Under the pieces are notes generated by a model. It saw nothing but the letters and a program-made list of their open reading frames with translations, was not told where the DNA came from and did no database searches. The translations under genes and the position numbers were made by a program. From Zygnema cylindricum (lineage: Eukaryota > Streptophyta > Zygnematophyceae > Zygnematales > Zygnemataceae), in the NCBI GenBank assembly GCA_037447655.1, contig JBBHKE010000525.1, forward strand, positions 73,938 to 105,712: a stretch of 31,775 nt of DNA. The letters are read 5' to 3'. Shown piece by piece: positions 1 through 10,900 of the stretch. Numbering within the stretch: position 1 is the first letter of the stretch; the number at the start of each line of letters is the position of its first letter.

Positions 1-1011
1 ATGAGCTGAGAGAATCTGCTCTTGTTAGTTATTTTCGTAAAAGTCATGGAACATAGAGATTGATTTCCTCCTTTGACCAATGTACACTCCAAGATAATAG
101 GAAAAGAGTAAAATAAAAAAACCCAAAAAAAAGCAAACCAGATGCTATAATAACCACAGCGGAATTTTACACGCATAGAACCTCACATGTAACCAGTTTC
201 CTCCTTTAGTTAGAGATACAAGGTACTGAAAATGCTTTTATTGATTGTTCTCGTCTAAGAGAGTCGAGTACACCGTGTATCACTATTAATGCTGACTATT
301 TTTCACCTCTTAAAAACATCTTGTCAGATTCGTTATCAAAGGAAAGGTAAGATTCTCACCTTCCTGATTGAGATATTTATCAGAACGGACGTGTGAACAG
401 AAAAAAGATGTTATAAGTAAAGGAAAAAAAAAACACTGCAATACACGGTGTATCGCACTTCTACTCTATTTACTCTATTCTACCACATTTACTCTATGTT
501 CATATACCATTCAACTGTTTTCAGATCTAATACGACAAGGATCTGAAAAAAAATGAACGCAATTTACAGAATCCGGTCTCTACATAGATTATTTATATTA
601 CACGAAAGATAGACATTCATACATTATACTCATCTTTCGTGACATATAAATTACTTTCTCATTCGAGACATTGCATTCATTTTTGAGTTTAATTATGTAG
701 GAGCTTGAGCTATAATACTTTTCAGTTTTCACCCATATATTCGCTTCTGTTCCCACTTATTATTATGCTTATTGATTGTGTTGAGGCACTGAACTTTTGT
801 CAACAATTTTTTAAGAAATTCGAACGTCACAATAGAGTGCTTACAAACAGAAGAAATCTGACGCTTACTATTGGCGCGGAGAACACTATTGTGGGCAAGG
901 CAAAACTTTTAGTATTTTTCAAACTTTGTGATTTTTTGCCACAGAGCAACGTAAAAAAAGTTCAAATCAGCTATACCCAATATTTTGAAAATTTGTGGGC
1001 AGTTTTAGTAC
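1..1011. other. AT-rich left edge, probable intron of the LCIB-like paralog
   Basis: No exon can be supported here on either strand. The stretch lies directly downstream, on the minus strand, of a well-formed 5' splice site (GAG then gtacta, at 1012/1011). The simplest reading is that it is the third intron of the minus-strand gene at 1012-3505, with the remaining exons beyond the left edge. The preceding intron is already 1.6 kb, so an intron over 1 kb would not be exceptional. I looked for the expected next exon, the start of the carbonic anhydrase domain, and did not see it. Confidence 0.4.
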
Positions 1012-2326
1012 CTCAGTTACAGTACGGGGAGGCAAGCTGGTATTCGGCGGAGGAAGTTTCGCAGGGGGAGAGGTAGAGGCAGAGGTAGAGGGAGTGGAGG
1101 GAGACGTAGAGACAGTGCTCCCTCTTTTGGCAAAGTAAGCGAGACCAGCGGCGGCCAATACAGCAACTCCGGCGGCCGGGGGAATAGAGAGGCCTTTGGG
1201 GGAAGGAGGAGGAGACGAGGCTCCGGCAGAGAGAGAGGCAAAACCTGCAACTCCTTCATCTGCAGAAAGTCATAAACTAATAAATAATATGTCTCACGTT
1301 GATTATTAATAACAAATGTGTTTCACTTTATAATGACCATCTCTGTTCGGGTGTTAGTGTTAATAAGACGCATTCAGTCACAACTTTTTCAACCAAAAAC
1401 AGAATAATGTTGTTTAGAAAGGAGACTACAAGTTGCTATTTACTATTTTGCATAAGTACTAATGACTCCTTTACACTAATAGCAATGATCATTGTAGTGA
1501 AAATGTAATTACATATGACAAAAATGTTGGTAGTACTGAAAGTAACTCAATAATGGACAGAATTCAGTTATGCGTCAGTTGACAGAGACCAATAAAGACC
1601 AAAAACAACCCGAAAATAAGTGGCAATACTGACGGGACAGTGTTTACAATCATTTTATACTCGATTAACAGTTAAAACAATAGAGAGTACCGCCAGTATC
1701 TCCTTTAACACCAGTGTCTGAACATTGGAATGCCTGCAGGTGCTACAATTGGCCAGTATGAGGTGCCTTTCAAACGAGCCATGACAGTAACTGAGGTCTC
1801 TAATACTACGCATTATAAAGTGATGAAAGTACCAATAGTGCTAACATTATTAGTTTTAATAATAGCGAAAAGAAGGCCTGACGACAGACAGTTGGATTCC
1901 GTGTGATGACTCTTCTTCCATAAGCTCGTGTGAATATACCAATAACATGACAGCATTGGTCCACATGATAAGGAAGCCGTCGTTACAGGAATTATTGTAA
2001 CATAACACATCAGCATTATCGTTATTATTATTACAGGGCCAAACTCAACAGTCAAATTCATCTCAGAAATTACATTATAATGAAACCGTACATTGCTAAC
2101 GTTCACATTTGAGGCCACACTTGCAATCAGCTTTACACCATAGTTATGTGCGAAAACATCTGGAAACGCTGTATGTGGTTTCCTCGTACTACAGGCATAT
2201 TATACGGCATAATGTGCACATTGTATGGGGTTACTACATGTAGTTGTTTTCTTACGTTTGCACATGGATTATACGCAAAGCCCACAACCAACTGCCAATT
2301 CGCATTGCTTATAGTCATAAAATGTC

Positions 2327-2396
<70 letters not shown>

Positions 2397-3505
2397 AACA
2401 TAGGGAGGCACTTTTGTAACTGTCCACCATGGCTGGTACACTAACAATACAACCATGAACAATGTAGTACCAACACACATACACTCAGCCAGTCACTCTT
2501 GGAGAGATTGCATGGGGGACATGCATGTCAAAAAAAATGACAAAAGTAGGAGAAAAAAATGGGTTACAGCAGAAAAAGAGCTCAGGATGCCCCATTACGG
2601 AATGTGAGCAGACCTCACCTCAGGTTAGTTATACTTATAATAATAATACAAAATTATGGGATTATGTCCCATAATTACATATGACAAACATACTGGAGTT
2701 TTTGTCCAGTATTGCGACTTAATTTCAGTAATGTACGCAATACTGTTATACGTGGCTTCTACGGGGACCATTTTAAAATTGGAAATAACCCAAAAATGAC
2801 CGAAGAAAGCCGAAAATAACCCGAAACAACCAGAAGTCAAAGAAAAATGAGTTGCAGCAGAAAGAAAGCTTACCTCCAGCCATGGTTGTCACTTGCTCCA
2901 TCTTTGCCGATGCAATTTTTACATACTTTCCGCTATGGGTGGCTCGACTGCTCAGCCGTATGTTCTGAGAACTAGGTAATTTTCTCCACCCTACAAAATA
3001 AAAAAAAAGAAACCTTATGCTTTAGAAATAGTTGAAGGATGATTAAGAGAACAAATAGATAAACAAAAGATAAACAGAAGCAAAGATCCTGTTCCAATTT
3101 CGTGCGATTGCAATCAACTCTATTCCTGATTCCTCACACATTGGTGGTTTGAACACATGTTTCTTCGAAAAGCGATACCGATTCTCCAAACAAAAAAATG
3201 TTATCGAGTTTAAAGGTTTTTCTCATATAACAGCTGGTAATCCATAGCCAAAATCCTGCCTCAAGAAGCTTTTGTAATTTTCAAAGACAATTTTCATTTC
3301 AAAACTTAGTCACATCCATAGGCATTTTCTTTAAACCAAGAATCATCACACACTTGGTGTTATCCTTCGCTAATTCCCGCATTCAGGAAGAAAAAACCAT
3401 ACCTAACATTGTTCCGAAGAAGCGAACCTCCTTCCTTGAAAAATTTAAAGAGGCAGTGATTAGGCCGCCATGGCTTCCAATTGCTGCGAGCTCCACTGCT
3501 GCCAT
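1012..3505 (-). CDS. LCIB-like paralog, 5' exons only (partial, continues off the left edge)
   Basis: Three exons join in phase: exon 1 at 3505-3403 (starts MAAVELAAIG; phase 1 end), exon 2 at 2990-2874 (117 nt) and exon 3 at 1259-1012 (248 nt, phase 0 end). Together they give about 157 residues. The first 75 are basic and Ser/Ala-rich without acidic clusters, like a plastid transit peptide. Exon 3 encodes GFASLSAGASSPPP, a hydrophobic stretch with VAVLAAAGLAYFAKR, a Ser/Thr/Pro linker and LPPRTVTE at its end. The complete gene at 7903-12524 has the same layout: GFASVSSSSPP, LLAAAGLAYVAVKK, a Pro/Ser linker and IPPRSVSQ, with the same entry phase (1) and exit phase (0). I infer a tandem paralog of LCIB. 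The catalytic domain lies outside the window, so a different plastid protein sharing only this leader remains possible. The exon 3 acceptor could instead be 13 nt further in. Confidence 0.6.
2327..2393. repeat. (TG)n(TA)n microsatellite
   Basis: About six TG units are followed by about 27 TA units. It sits inside the long second intron of the LCIB-like paralog. The open frames across it are repeat artefacts. Confidence 0.95.
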
Positions 3506-3873
3506 AGTTACCAGCTGCGAGGAAAGAACGTTAAGTATGAAACTTGGAGTTCAAGTTTTGTTCCTCGAACGAAACGTTAGGCAAGCAGGAGATGTGTTGG
3601 AGAAGACGTCGTCCAGATGACCAAAAATTGACATTGGAGGGCTTTAAATCTCAGTAGAAAAGTATGGTGGCAATACGGTACAGTACGGTAACGTACTGCA
3701 ATGGAAATTGAATCGTTTTGCACTTGAGAGACGGACAAGGCAATTGGTCGATTGGATTCGGCCAACGTGGGTTGAGTTCTTGGATCCTTCACATCTCTCC
3801 TTACTGCCTTCGAATTCAGGGCGACATACAGACCACCGTACTTGGTTAAAGAGCCCCTCCTCGTGCCACGTAG

Positions 3874-3947
3874 CAGAAGCGCTCGTCTGAAAGCGATTTG
3901 GTAATATTGTCAGAAGCGTTCATCTGAAAGCGATTTGGCGAAATTGT
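3874..3947. repeat. 37-bp tandem duplication
   Basis: Two adjacent 37-bp copies (3874-3910 and 3911-3947) share the core CTGAAAGCGATTTGG and differ at a few positions. No coding context is apparent. Confidence 0.85.
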
Positions 3948-4299
3948 CGTGTTCGAGAAATCGCATAGCCTTGTCGCCCAGTATTTTGGTTCACGTACGG
4001 ATAAATGGATCCTTCTGAAGGAGGCAAGAAACCTGGTATAGTGTGTTCGCACAAATTTGCATTGTCGTTCGACAAAACCAAATCACGGACTCCCTGGGAG
4101 AATCTGGGACGCTACATTGCCACGTGGACTATAATAGTACTTTTGTTAGTGTTGCACCGTAGGACGTCCGTTCAATTCACCATAGCGTATGCGGTCATAT
4201 ATTGGGATGGCTTTCTAAAAAGTCAACAGTATTCACCTAATTCGTACAGTACTTTTTCTCCTTTTCTAAATCTTGGAAGTACGGTGACTTACGAGTGTG

Positions 4300-4325
4300 C
4301 AGTACAGTACTGTACAGTACTGTAC
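4300..4325. repeat. Palindromic CAGTA/CTGTA pentamer array
   Basis: CAGTA units switch to their reverse complement within 26 bp, producing overlapping palindromes such as ACAGTACTGT. Similar arrays occur at 28543-28575 and 29399-29427. Confidence 0.85.
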
Positions 4326-4962
4326 TTCGGAATCTATTTATAACTGTACTCCGTCGTCACGTCTACACATTTTCCTTACAAAATCTTGGTCAAAAGTTCA
4401 GACTACCGTACAATAGATACGAACGACTTCGATCGGAGGTATCCAGTCGCAGATGACTTCACGATTTCTTTCGCCGACAAGTTCAGTTGAGAAAACGACA
4501 GTCGCCACCAGAACCGCGTCGCTCAGGGCTCTGCCACATGTGCGAAACATCGGGCCTATTAGGAAGCTCGCCGAACTTTAAGGCCCAAGTTTGGAGGCCC
4601 GTGTACGATGAGGCCCGGGATTTCGCCGCACGGCCTTGAGAGCATCGTACTTTATTCCTGCAATCAGATACCATCGCGCAGAGGTACAATCATGTTTTGT
4701 ACTTTTGATGGTATTACCATCGCGTTATTGGAAATAAAATCTTTTTCCTTTGAAAGGCATATAGCCAATGTATGTTCTAGCCGATACCGACCAATCAGTG
4801 CTCAGATTCGTGTGGTAGAGACCGTACAGATAGATCCTATTCTGTACTTCCCTCCGTAAATGCCCAACGGCACAAGTACAGAGGAGAGAGGGCGCGCGAG
4901 GAGAAGTTCCGCACCTTTGGATTTGGTGGATAAATATCGCAATACGTGTTGTGTATGATGGG

Positions 4963-5440
4963 CAGAGGTCGCAAACGGTCAACCGAAACCGTGACACCGT
5001 TAACCGACCACCCGCGTCGGATCCGGAACGGATTCGGTTGCCAAATTTGGGGGGTCGGGCGTATTCGGGCGGTTGATTCATAGGGAAAAATAAAAAATCG
5101 GTTACGGTCGGCTAAGCAAAAAACGAAAAAAATTGAAATGTTTTGTACTGTCAATACTATCCAACATTATTGTACTTTGTACTCTTGTTATCGTGGAAGG
5201 TATAAGGGAGATACACAGCTAATTTTGTACTTGTTCGGGTACGGGCGAGTACGAGTAGTCGTGAGAAATTGAGTTTCGATTAAACTTTTTTTTTCGTAAA
5301 CGCGTTTCGGGTAACGGTTAACAATTTTGGAGCGTGACATAACCCGGTCGGGCGTCGGGGGTCGAGCGTCGGGTACTCAGATTTTGAAAAAAAAAACGGT
5401 AGGTTTCGGTTATCTAAACTTTTGACTTTTGCGACCTATG
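4963..5440 (+). mobile_element. hAT-type MITE, family A copy 1
   Basis: A 478-bp element bounded by CAGAGGTCGCAAACGGTCAA and, inverted, TTGACTTTTGCGACCTATG. The CAGAGGT-type terminal inverted repeat is characteristic of hAT transposons. Flanking octamers ATGATGGG and CTGAATGG match at only 5 of 8 positions, so the target duplication is eroded here. Transposition would need a hAT transposase from elsewhere, since none is encoded inside. Copies 2 and 3 (5516-5978 and 30233-30854) define the family. Confidence 0.85.
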
Positions 5441-5515
5441 CTGAATGGACTAGAGATATATATCGTGCCACATCGAAATCCGATACTCCACGGATTCTGT
5501 TCAATGCACATCAAG

Positions 5516-5978
5516 CAGAGGTCGCAAAAGTCAAAATTTTAGATAACCGAAACCGACCGTTTTTTTTCTTTTCAAAAACTGAGTACCCGACGCCTAACCG
5601 GGTTATGTCACGCTCCAAAGATGTTAACCGTTACTCGAAACGCGTATACGAAAATAAAAGTCAACCGAAACTCGATTTCTCGCGACTACCCGTACCCGCC
5701 CGTACTCAAATAAGTACAAAATTAGTGGTACATCTCCCTTATACCTTCCGCGATACCAATAGTACAACGTACAATAATGTTGGATAGTATTGACTGTACA
5801 AGACCTTCAAATTTTTTCGTTTTTTGCTAACCTGACCCTAACCGATTTTTTTTTTTTGTGAATCACCCGCCTGAATCCGCCCGACCCTCCGAATTTGGCA
5901 ACCAAATCTGTTCCGCATCCGACGCGGGCGGTCGGTTAACGGCCGGTTACGGTTTCGGTTAACCGTTTGCGACCTCTG
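5516..5978 (-). mobile_element. hAT-type MITE, family A copy 2 (inverted)
   Basis: A 463-bp copy in the opposite orientation to copy 1, separated from it by 75 bp. Both ends carry the CAGAGGTCGC/GCGACCTCTG terminal repeat. The flanking octamers are ACATCAAG (5508-5515) and ACATCAGG (5979-5986), 7 of 8 identical, which is the 8-bp target duplication expected for the hAT superfamily. The inverted pair can form a stem of over 400 bp if transcribed. Confidence 0.9.
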
Positions 5979-7902
5979 ACATCAGGCCATCAGCCTCATG
6001 TGAAAACGATGTGGCAACGCGTTATTGACGGGCCCGCCAGGAAATGCGATGCGTGACAAACGCCCTAAAAAAACCCTTTCGTCGGCTCGTTGTTTTATGA
6101 TGTCATCTTCCACGTCAACCACATCGCATTGGCCATTTGTTGCGACGGACCGATGCATTGCGATACGATCCTACGCGATTCGATTCTTTGTGCCTCACTA
6201 GCACAAATGCTTTCGCATTTTCCTATCCCAAGTAAAACTTGAGGAGAAATGCCACCAACAAACGTTGTGAAAGCAGAGACGTTGACAAAATTTCGTCAAG
6301 TCCTTTTATCCATATGTGGCGGTTCAGTGACAATGCATTTAAATAAACTTACAGTCATGAATTTTCCAATTGTATGGACAAAATTAAAATTTGACTTCCA
6401 ACTTCAGAACATTAATTGAACATAAAATTGAGGCCAGCCTTTGTGAGCATTCATCTGAAATATTTTCAAATCTTGAAACACTTTTGAACTATGCCTTTCC
6501 CTTGCAAGACATTTATCCTTTTGAAGGCATCTAAGGGTGTGTACCGATGCAACTGTAACTTGAGCGCACAAAGTTTTGTAGTGAAGATTCTCCGTACAAC
6601 CCGGTCTACGGATGTTCCAATATTCGAAAACAAAAGTTGTCACTCAAAGTCGTGACTATTGTAGACTTCGGTTTTTTTGTGTCATTGCACACATCCGGTA
6701 TCTTGTAACATTGTCGAGGTCATACATATTGGTGACACTGTCAACATCACTAATTCTATAGCTTTCCTCCATACTTCCTGATTTTGTTTTTTTGTTGTCA
6801 CCAAATTCCGCAAAGAGAGCCATTTATTCTTTTTCAGAGCTCTTTCTTCTCACAATAATGCTATGGTGAATCATTCCAGCAAGGAGTGGGGAGGAGTGGG
6901 AGAGGGAGGGAAGGTAGCTACGGCGACGAAGAGTTTTGAGAATGATATTATGGTCTGAGACTTCTACAAAAATTTTATCCGTACATACTGGTGACAGACA
7001 AAAAAGAAATACATCTACTTCCCTCCCCCAAGATGATTGACATCCTGTGAAATGTGTTTTCCTATTTGATGGTCGGCGCCATTTTGTTTCACTCGGTTCT
7101 CAAGGTGGATAACCATTACTTTTAAAGATGGAAAGACGCAATAATTCGAAGCGAGATAACATAAATTGTATTTCGGTTTCTGCGCTTTTTTCGAAAGACA
7201 CTTTTTCATTTCTTGGTTTAGCGTTTAATTCTCGAGGAAGTAGATAGAAAGACACCCTTACTTGCAAATGGTACATATCTTCAGATTGCACCACTTTCCT
7301 TTCCATGGAGAGAAATTCCATGAATGTTATTCTACAGGAAGCCAATATGTGATTGCATGAATAAATTTTTCATGACATAAAAAATATTTGCGCAAATATA
7401 ACTACTTAAACAAATCATAATACAGCAATTAACAGAGGAAACATATGAACAATATTACTGGTTGAGGTAATTTCATCTGACAATTACTCCAAAACTCAAA
7501 ACAAGTTCTTGCAAGAAAACGAATTTAACAAACTTCACATTTTTTATAGATAAACGAACCATTATTAACAATGTGGAGAAATAGGCTACACACTAAATTA
7601 GCCTCATTGCCAATCTCTGCTACTCCTCGACCTCATTGTCAACCTCTGCTAATCCTCGACTACACACTGCCCTACTGCTCCTGCCTGCGTTGATAGGCGG
7701 AAGTCAAGACACTACTCTTTTGCTAGACACTAGCTCTTCAAAACCTACCAAGTGTTAAAAAACAAAGTTGCACAACTATAGATTATCGACAGAAGCACTC
7801 TGCGATCGTATATTAAACAAACAAATTGAATCTGGTCCTTTGCTACCACATAATCAAAACACACAGTCACTTTACAAAGTACACAGAAATAGTATTCTTT
7901 TC
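5979..7902. other. Intergenic region between the two LCIB-like genes
   Basis: No gene is supported. One minus-strand exon-like segment at 7262-7331 has a CTGTAG acceptor, 23 open codons (ITFMEFLSMERK...) and a GTAAGG donor. No partner exon with matching phase was found, so it may be chance. A minus-strand open frame at 6404-6643 shows no recognisable features. The first ~40 bases 5' of 7903 are the 3' UTR of the LCIB gene and contain TGTAA, the poly(A) signal typical of green algae, though this pentamer is also common by chance. Confidence 0.45.
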
Positions 7903-10900
7903 TTATGCGGAAACCTTCTCGACGACCTTCACTCCCTGGCCTCCGGGAGTGACCTCAATCTCAAATCGCTTGCCTCGGACGACCACATACATGGTTCCAG
8001 GGGAGACGTAGTCGATCAAACGGTCCATGCGGAAAGGCTCACCGGGAACCTGAAGGGAGAAAAATGAAAGTGTTTTTCAGTACCGTTTGAGTGGCAGAGA
8101 AAATATTTGTAAGCATAAAGTAGTAAACAGAAAGAACAAATTTTATCTTTCAGGAATGTCTTGTAAAAGCAATTCCACGTAGTGTAAAGGTAAAAATCAG
8201 AGAAGCAAGGAGTAGTAAGGGTAAGAATGTAAAACAGAAGAGAAAAAAGAGGTCTTTCTTACCTGAGCTCCAGAGTGGATCTGGATTCCAGTGATGACAG
8301 CGTAGTCAGAAGTCGCAGGGTTCACAGTTTGCTTGATGAGAGACTCAAGGTCATCAGTGATGACCTGTCAGAATGCAACGAGTAGAAATATTAGTTTAGT
8401 AACAGGTGATAGTTAATATTTCTTATGTATTTCTCGTAAACTAAAAACCTGTAAACTTCAATAGTGATGACCTGGGAAGTATTTCATCGAGAGAGAAAAT
8501 ATTAAATAGGAAATAGCAATAGTGTTGGCGTTCTAGTAATGTCTTTGAAAGCTTACAAAATGATGCAAAGCTTTAACAAACAGAAACAGAAAGTGAGAGA
8601 ACAAATATAATGAATATAGAGCAAATGTGACAAAATGTAGTTCTTACCTGGAGAGCGGCCTTGGTGACATTGACGAGAGTTGGACCGGCGGGACCGGAGT
8701 TCTTGCAGGCGGGCTGCACCACAAACAAAATAAAATCAGAAAAAAGTAAGTCGCTGAAAGAAAAATCCTTTCCACATTTTATATCCCTCGCATTCAAAAA
8801 AACCAATTGCGGAAACTTCCTTGACATTACCAAACAAAAGCTAGCAAAACTGAATAGCAAAAATTTGCCTTCCAGGAGCAGCAGAACTAAAGAAGGTAAA
8901 ATCTTTTCTAAGCTTTGTCAGAAAGCGATGAAGCAGAAATAACAAAACCAGATCAGCTTCCAAACCAATGCTAATTCTTCTCACCCATCTCTGAAAGCTC
9001 ACCTGCATGAGAACCTTCTTCTTGAGGGTGATGTACTCAGCGTCGAGGGCGTCCTCCGCAATCGCCCCTCCCTTGCTGGCATCACCCTTGATGGCAATGA
9101 GGGCTCCGCAGGCGTTGGAGGGCTTTCCTCGGCCTCGGCGAAGGAGAGAACCGACCTCTCCAGTCTCTCCCACCGACACGTGGGGGAAGGCAAAGAACAC
9201 GTCTGGAGGACAGAGACAGGGAGGGAAGGGTATAGAAAAGGAGTCAGAATTCTTTGGCAACCAACTCTCCCTCTCCCTCTCCCTCTACATCATCTCCTCG
9301 TAGGAGGTCAAAGTTACACATGAGGTAGACAGAGGTACAACTTAGACTTTACTTAGAAGGAGGATCGATGGCGAGCTAAAGCAAAAATGGAGTCTACAAA
9401 GTCAGAAAGGGTGTTCGGTGCAGCAACTTTGTAATCTTATATGTTTTTCTATTTAACAGACTTGGCAGTTTGTCGTCGACGTGTGTTCACAGAGAACAAT
9501 ACTGATATTTAAAGCCCGTATTCAAGTTCTGGCCTCAGCATTGTGTCGAGCAGGGTAGGCAAGTGGTCCTATCTTAGTACATTTTTCATCGTGAAGCTAC
9601 AACTTAAATCATGAACTCACGAGTCCATCAAAAGAAGTGCCACAGAAAGCAATAAACTGAGTCAAAGATGAGTGTCTTGTGCAGCAACTTGTTTTCGTAA
9701 ATGTTTTTCCTAATTAGCAAGACAGACTTAGATTGGAGCATCGACTTCTGTTCGTCTATTCAAGTGGCAACATCAGCATTGTGTTCAGCGGAGAAAATAG
9801 GTGTGTGGTCCGTACATCTCTCCCTGGGCCTGCCGTCGACGTCGCAGGGGAACTCGGGCGAGTGGCTCATGCCGGCGCGCAGCCCCGTCTTGCCACAGTT
9901 GATGAGCCCGCCGAGCCCCGAAATGTTGAATGACAGCCCGAACTGCCCGTCGATGTAGGCGGCCAGGGGACGGCACACCTGGGGGAAAGAGGGAGAGAGG
10001 GAGAGGCAGGATGAGTCGGACGAGTGAGAGGGGGAGGGAGAGGGAGAGGGGCTACAATCAAAAAAGCAGAAACAGAAATGATATTCTTTCGATAACAAAC
10101 TTGAACCTAATAGTAAATTGCAGGTGACACAATTATTGAGAGTACAAAGTAAAAGAGCAGAGGCAGGTCGTAAAGAGGAGGAATATAAATGTCACCTCGT
10201 CACGGCAGGTGTTCACGAGGGCAATGCAGTTGTCCCTGAAGGATAAAAAAAAAGAAAACGGAAAATAATATTTGGGTCAGATCGAGTCAATGGTCACTTC
10301 ATATAACTCAGACCAAATGTACTTGACAGCTGATGCTCAGCTGAGAAAGAGAGTGGCACAGGGAGAGGAAAAAGGGGAAGGAGAGGGAAGGAGACCGAGA
10401 GATACATTATTGCAAAAACGCGAAAACGCTTTCATATGTAGACAAAAATTTGAATCCTTATATCTGACTATCCTCTTGTATACAAATGCCAAGTTTGGAC
10501 AACATTCCACACCAAATTTTGCCATTATTCGACCAGGTTCAACCAAGGAAAGCTGTGACTATACCGAAATGTGACCAATTCCCGATTATACCCAATTTAT
10601 ACCCAATTAAGCCGATGAAATCCTATTGATACTCACTTTGTAAACCCGAGGGTGAAGAGCTCCTTAGCCACAGCCCTCACGAAGGCCTCGTCTTGAATGG
10701 AGTTGGGGAAGTTGGCAGCAATGGACTGCATGGCCGCAGGAGCCGCCTGTTTTTCTCCCTCCACCCCCCCCAAGGTTCCCTCTCAGTACCCCTTTCTCAC
10801 AAATCCTCTCCCACCCACACTTCCAAAGCAATGCAAGCCTCCAATAACCTTATCTTCCCTTCCAAAAAACACTCCCAAAACGACAAAAAACACTCCAAAA

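Larger units (their letters stand above)
3506..4962. other. Intergenic region without a supported gene
   Basis: This is the upstream flank of the LCIB-like paralog. It holds a 37-bp tandem duplication (3874-3947), a pentamer palindrome (4300-4325) and scattered GTAC-rich sequence. An ATG-started frame of 112 codons at 4005-4343 (plus) has one hydrophobic stretch but runs into the pentamer repeat at its end and shows no family features. I do not call it. Confidence 0.5.

Noticed and set aside
1012-1259. First read as a relic copy of LCIB exon 3
   Set aside because: Two upstream exons with matching phases, a transit-peptide-like start and intact splice sites make a functional paralog extending beyond the window more likely than a relic.
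2133-2484. Frames rich in Ile-Tyr repeats
   Set aside because: They are translations of the (TA)n microsatellite.
4005-4343. 112-codon plus-strand frame with a hydrophobic stretch
   Set aside because: Its end is made of the CAGTA/CTGTA microsatellite and no family feature or splice context supports it.
7015-7345. Minus-strand frames with a possible short exon at 7262-7331
   Set aside because: The exon has usable splice sites, but no neighbour exon of matching phase was found and the peptide is not recognisable. It is mentioned only in the spacer entry.
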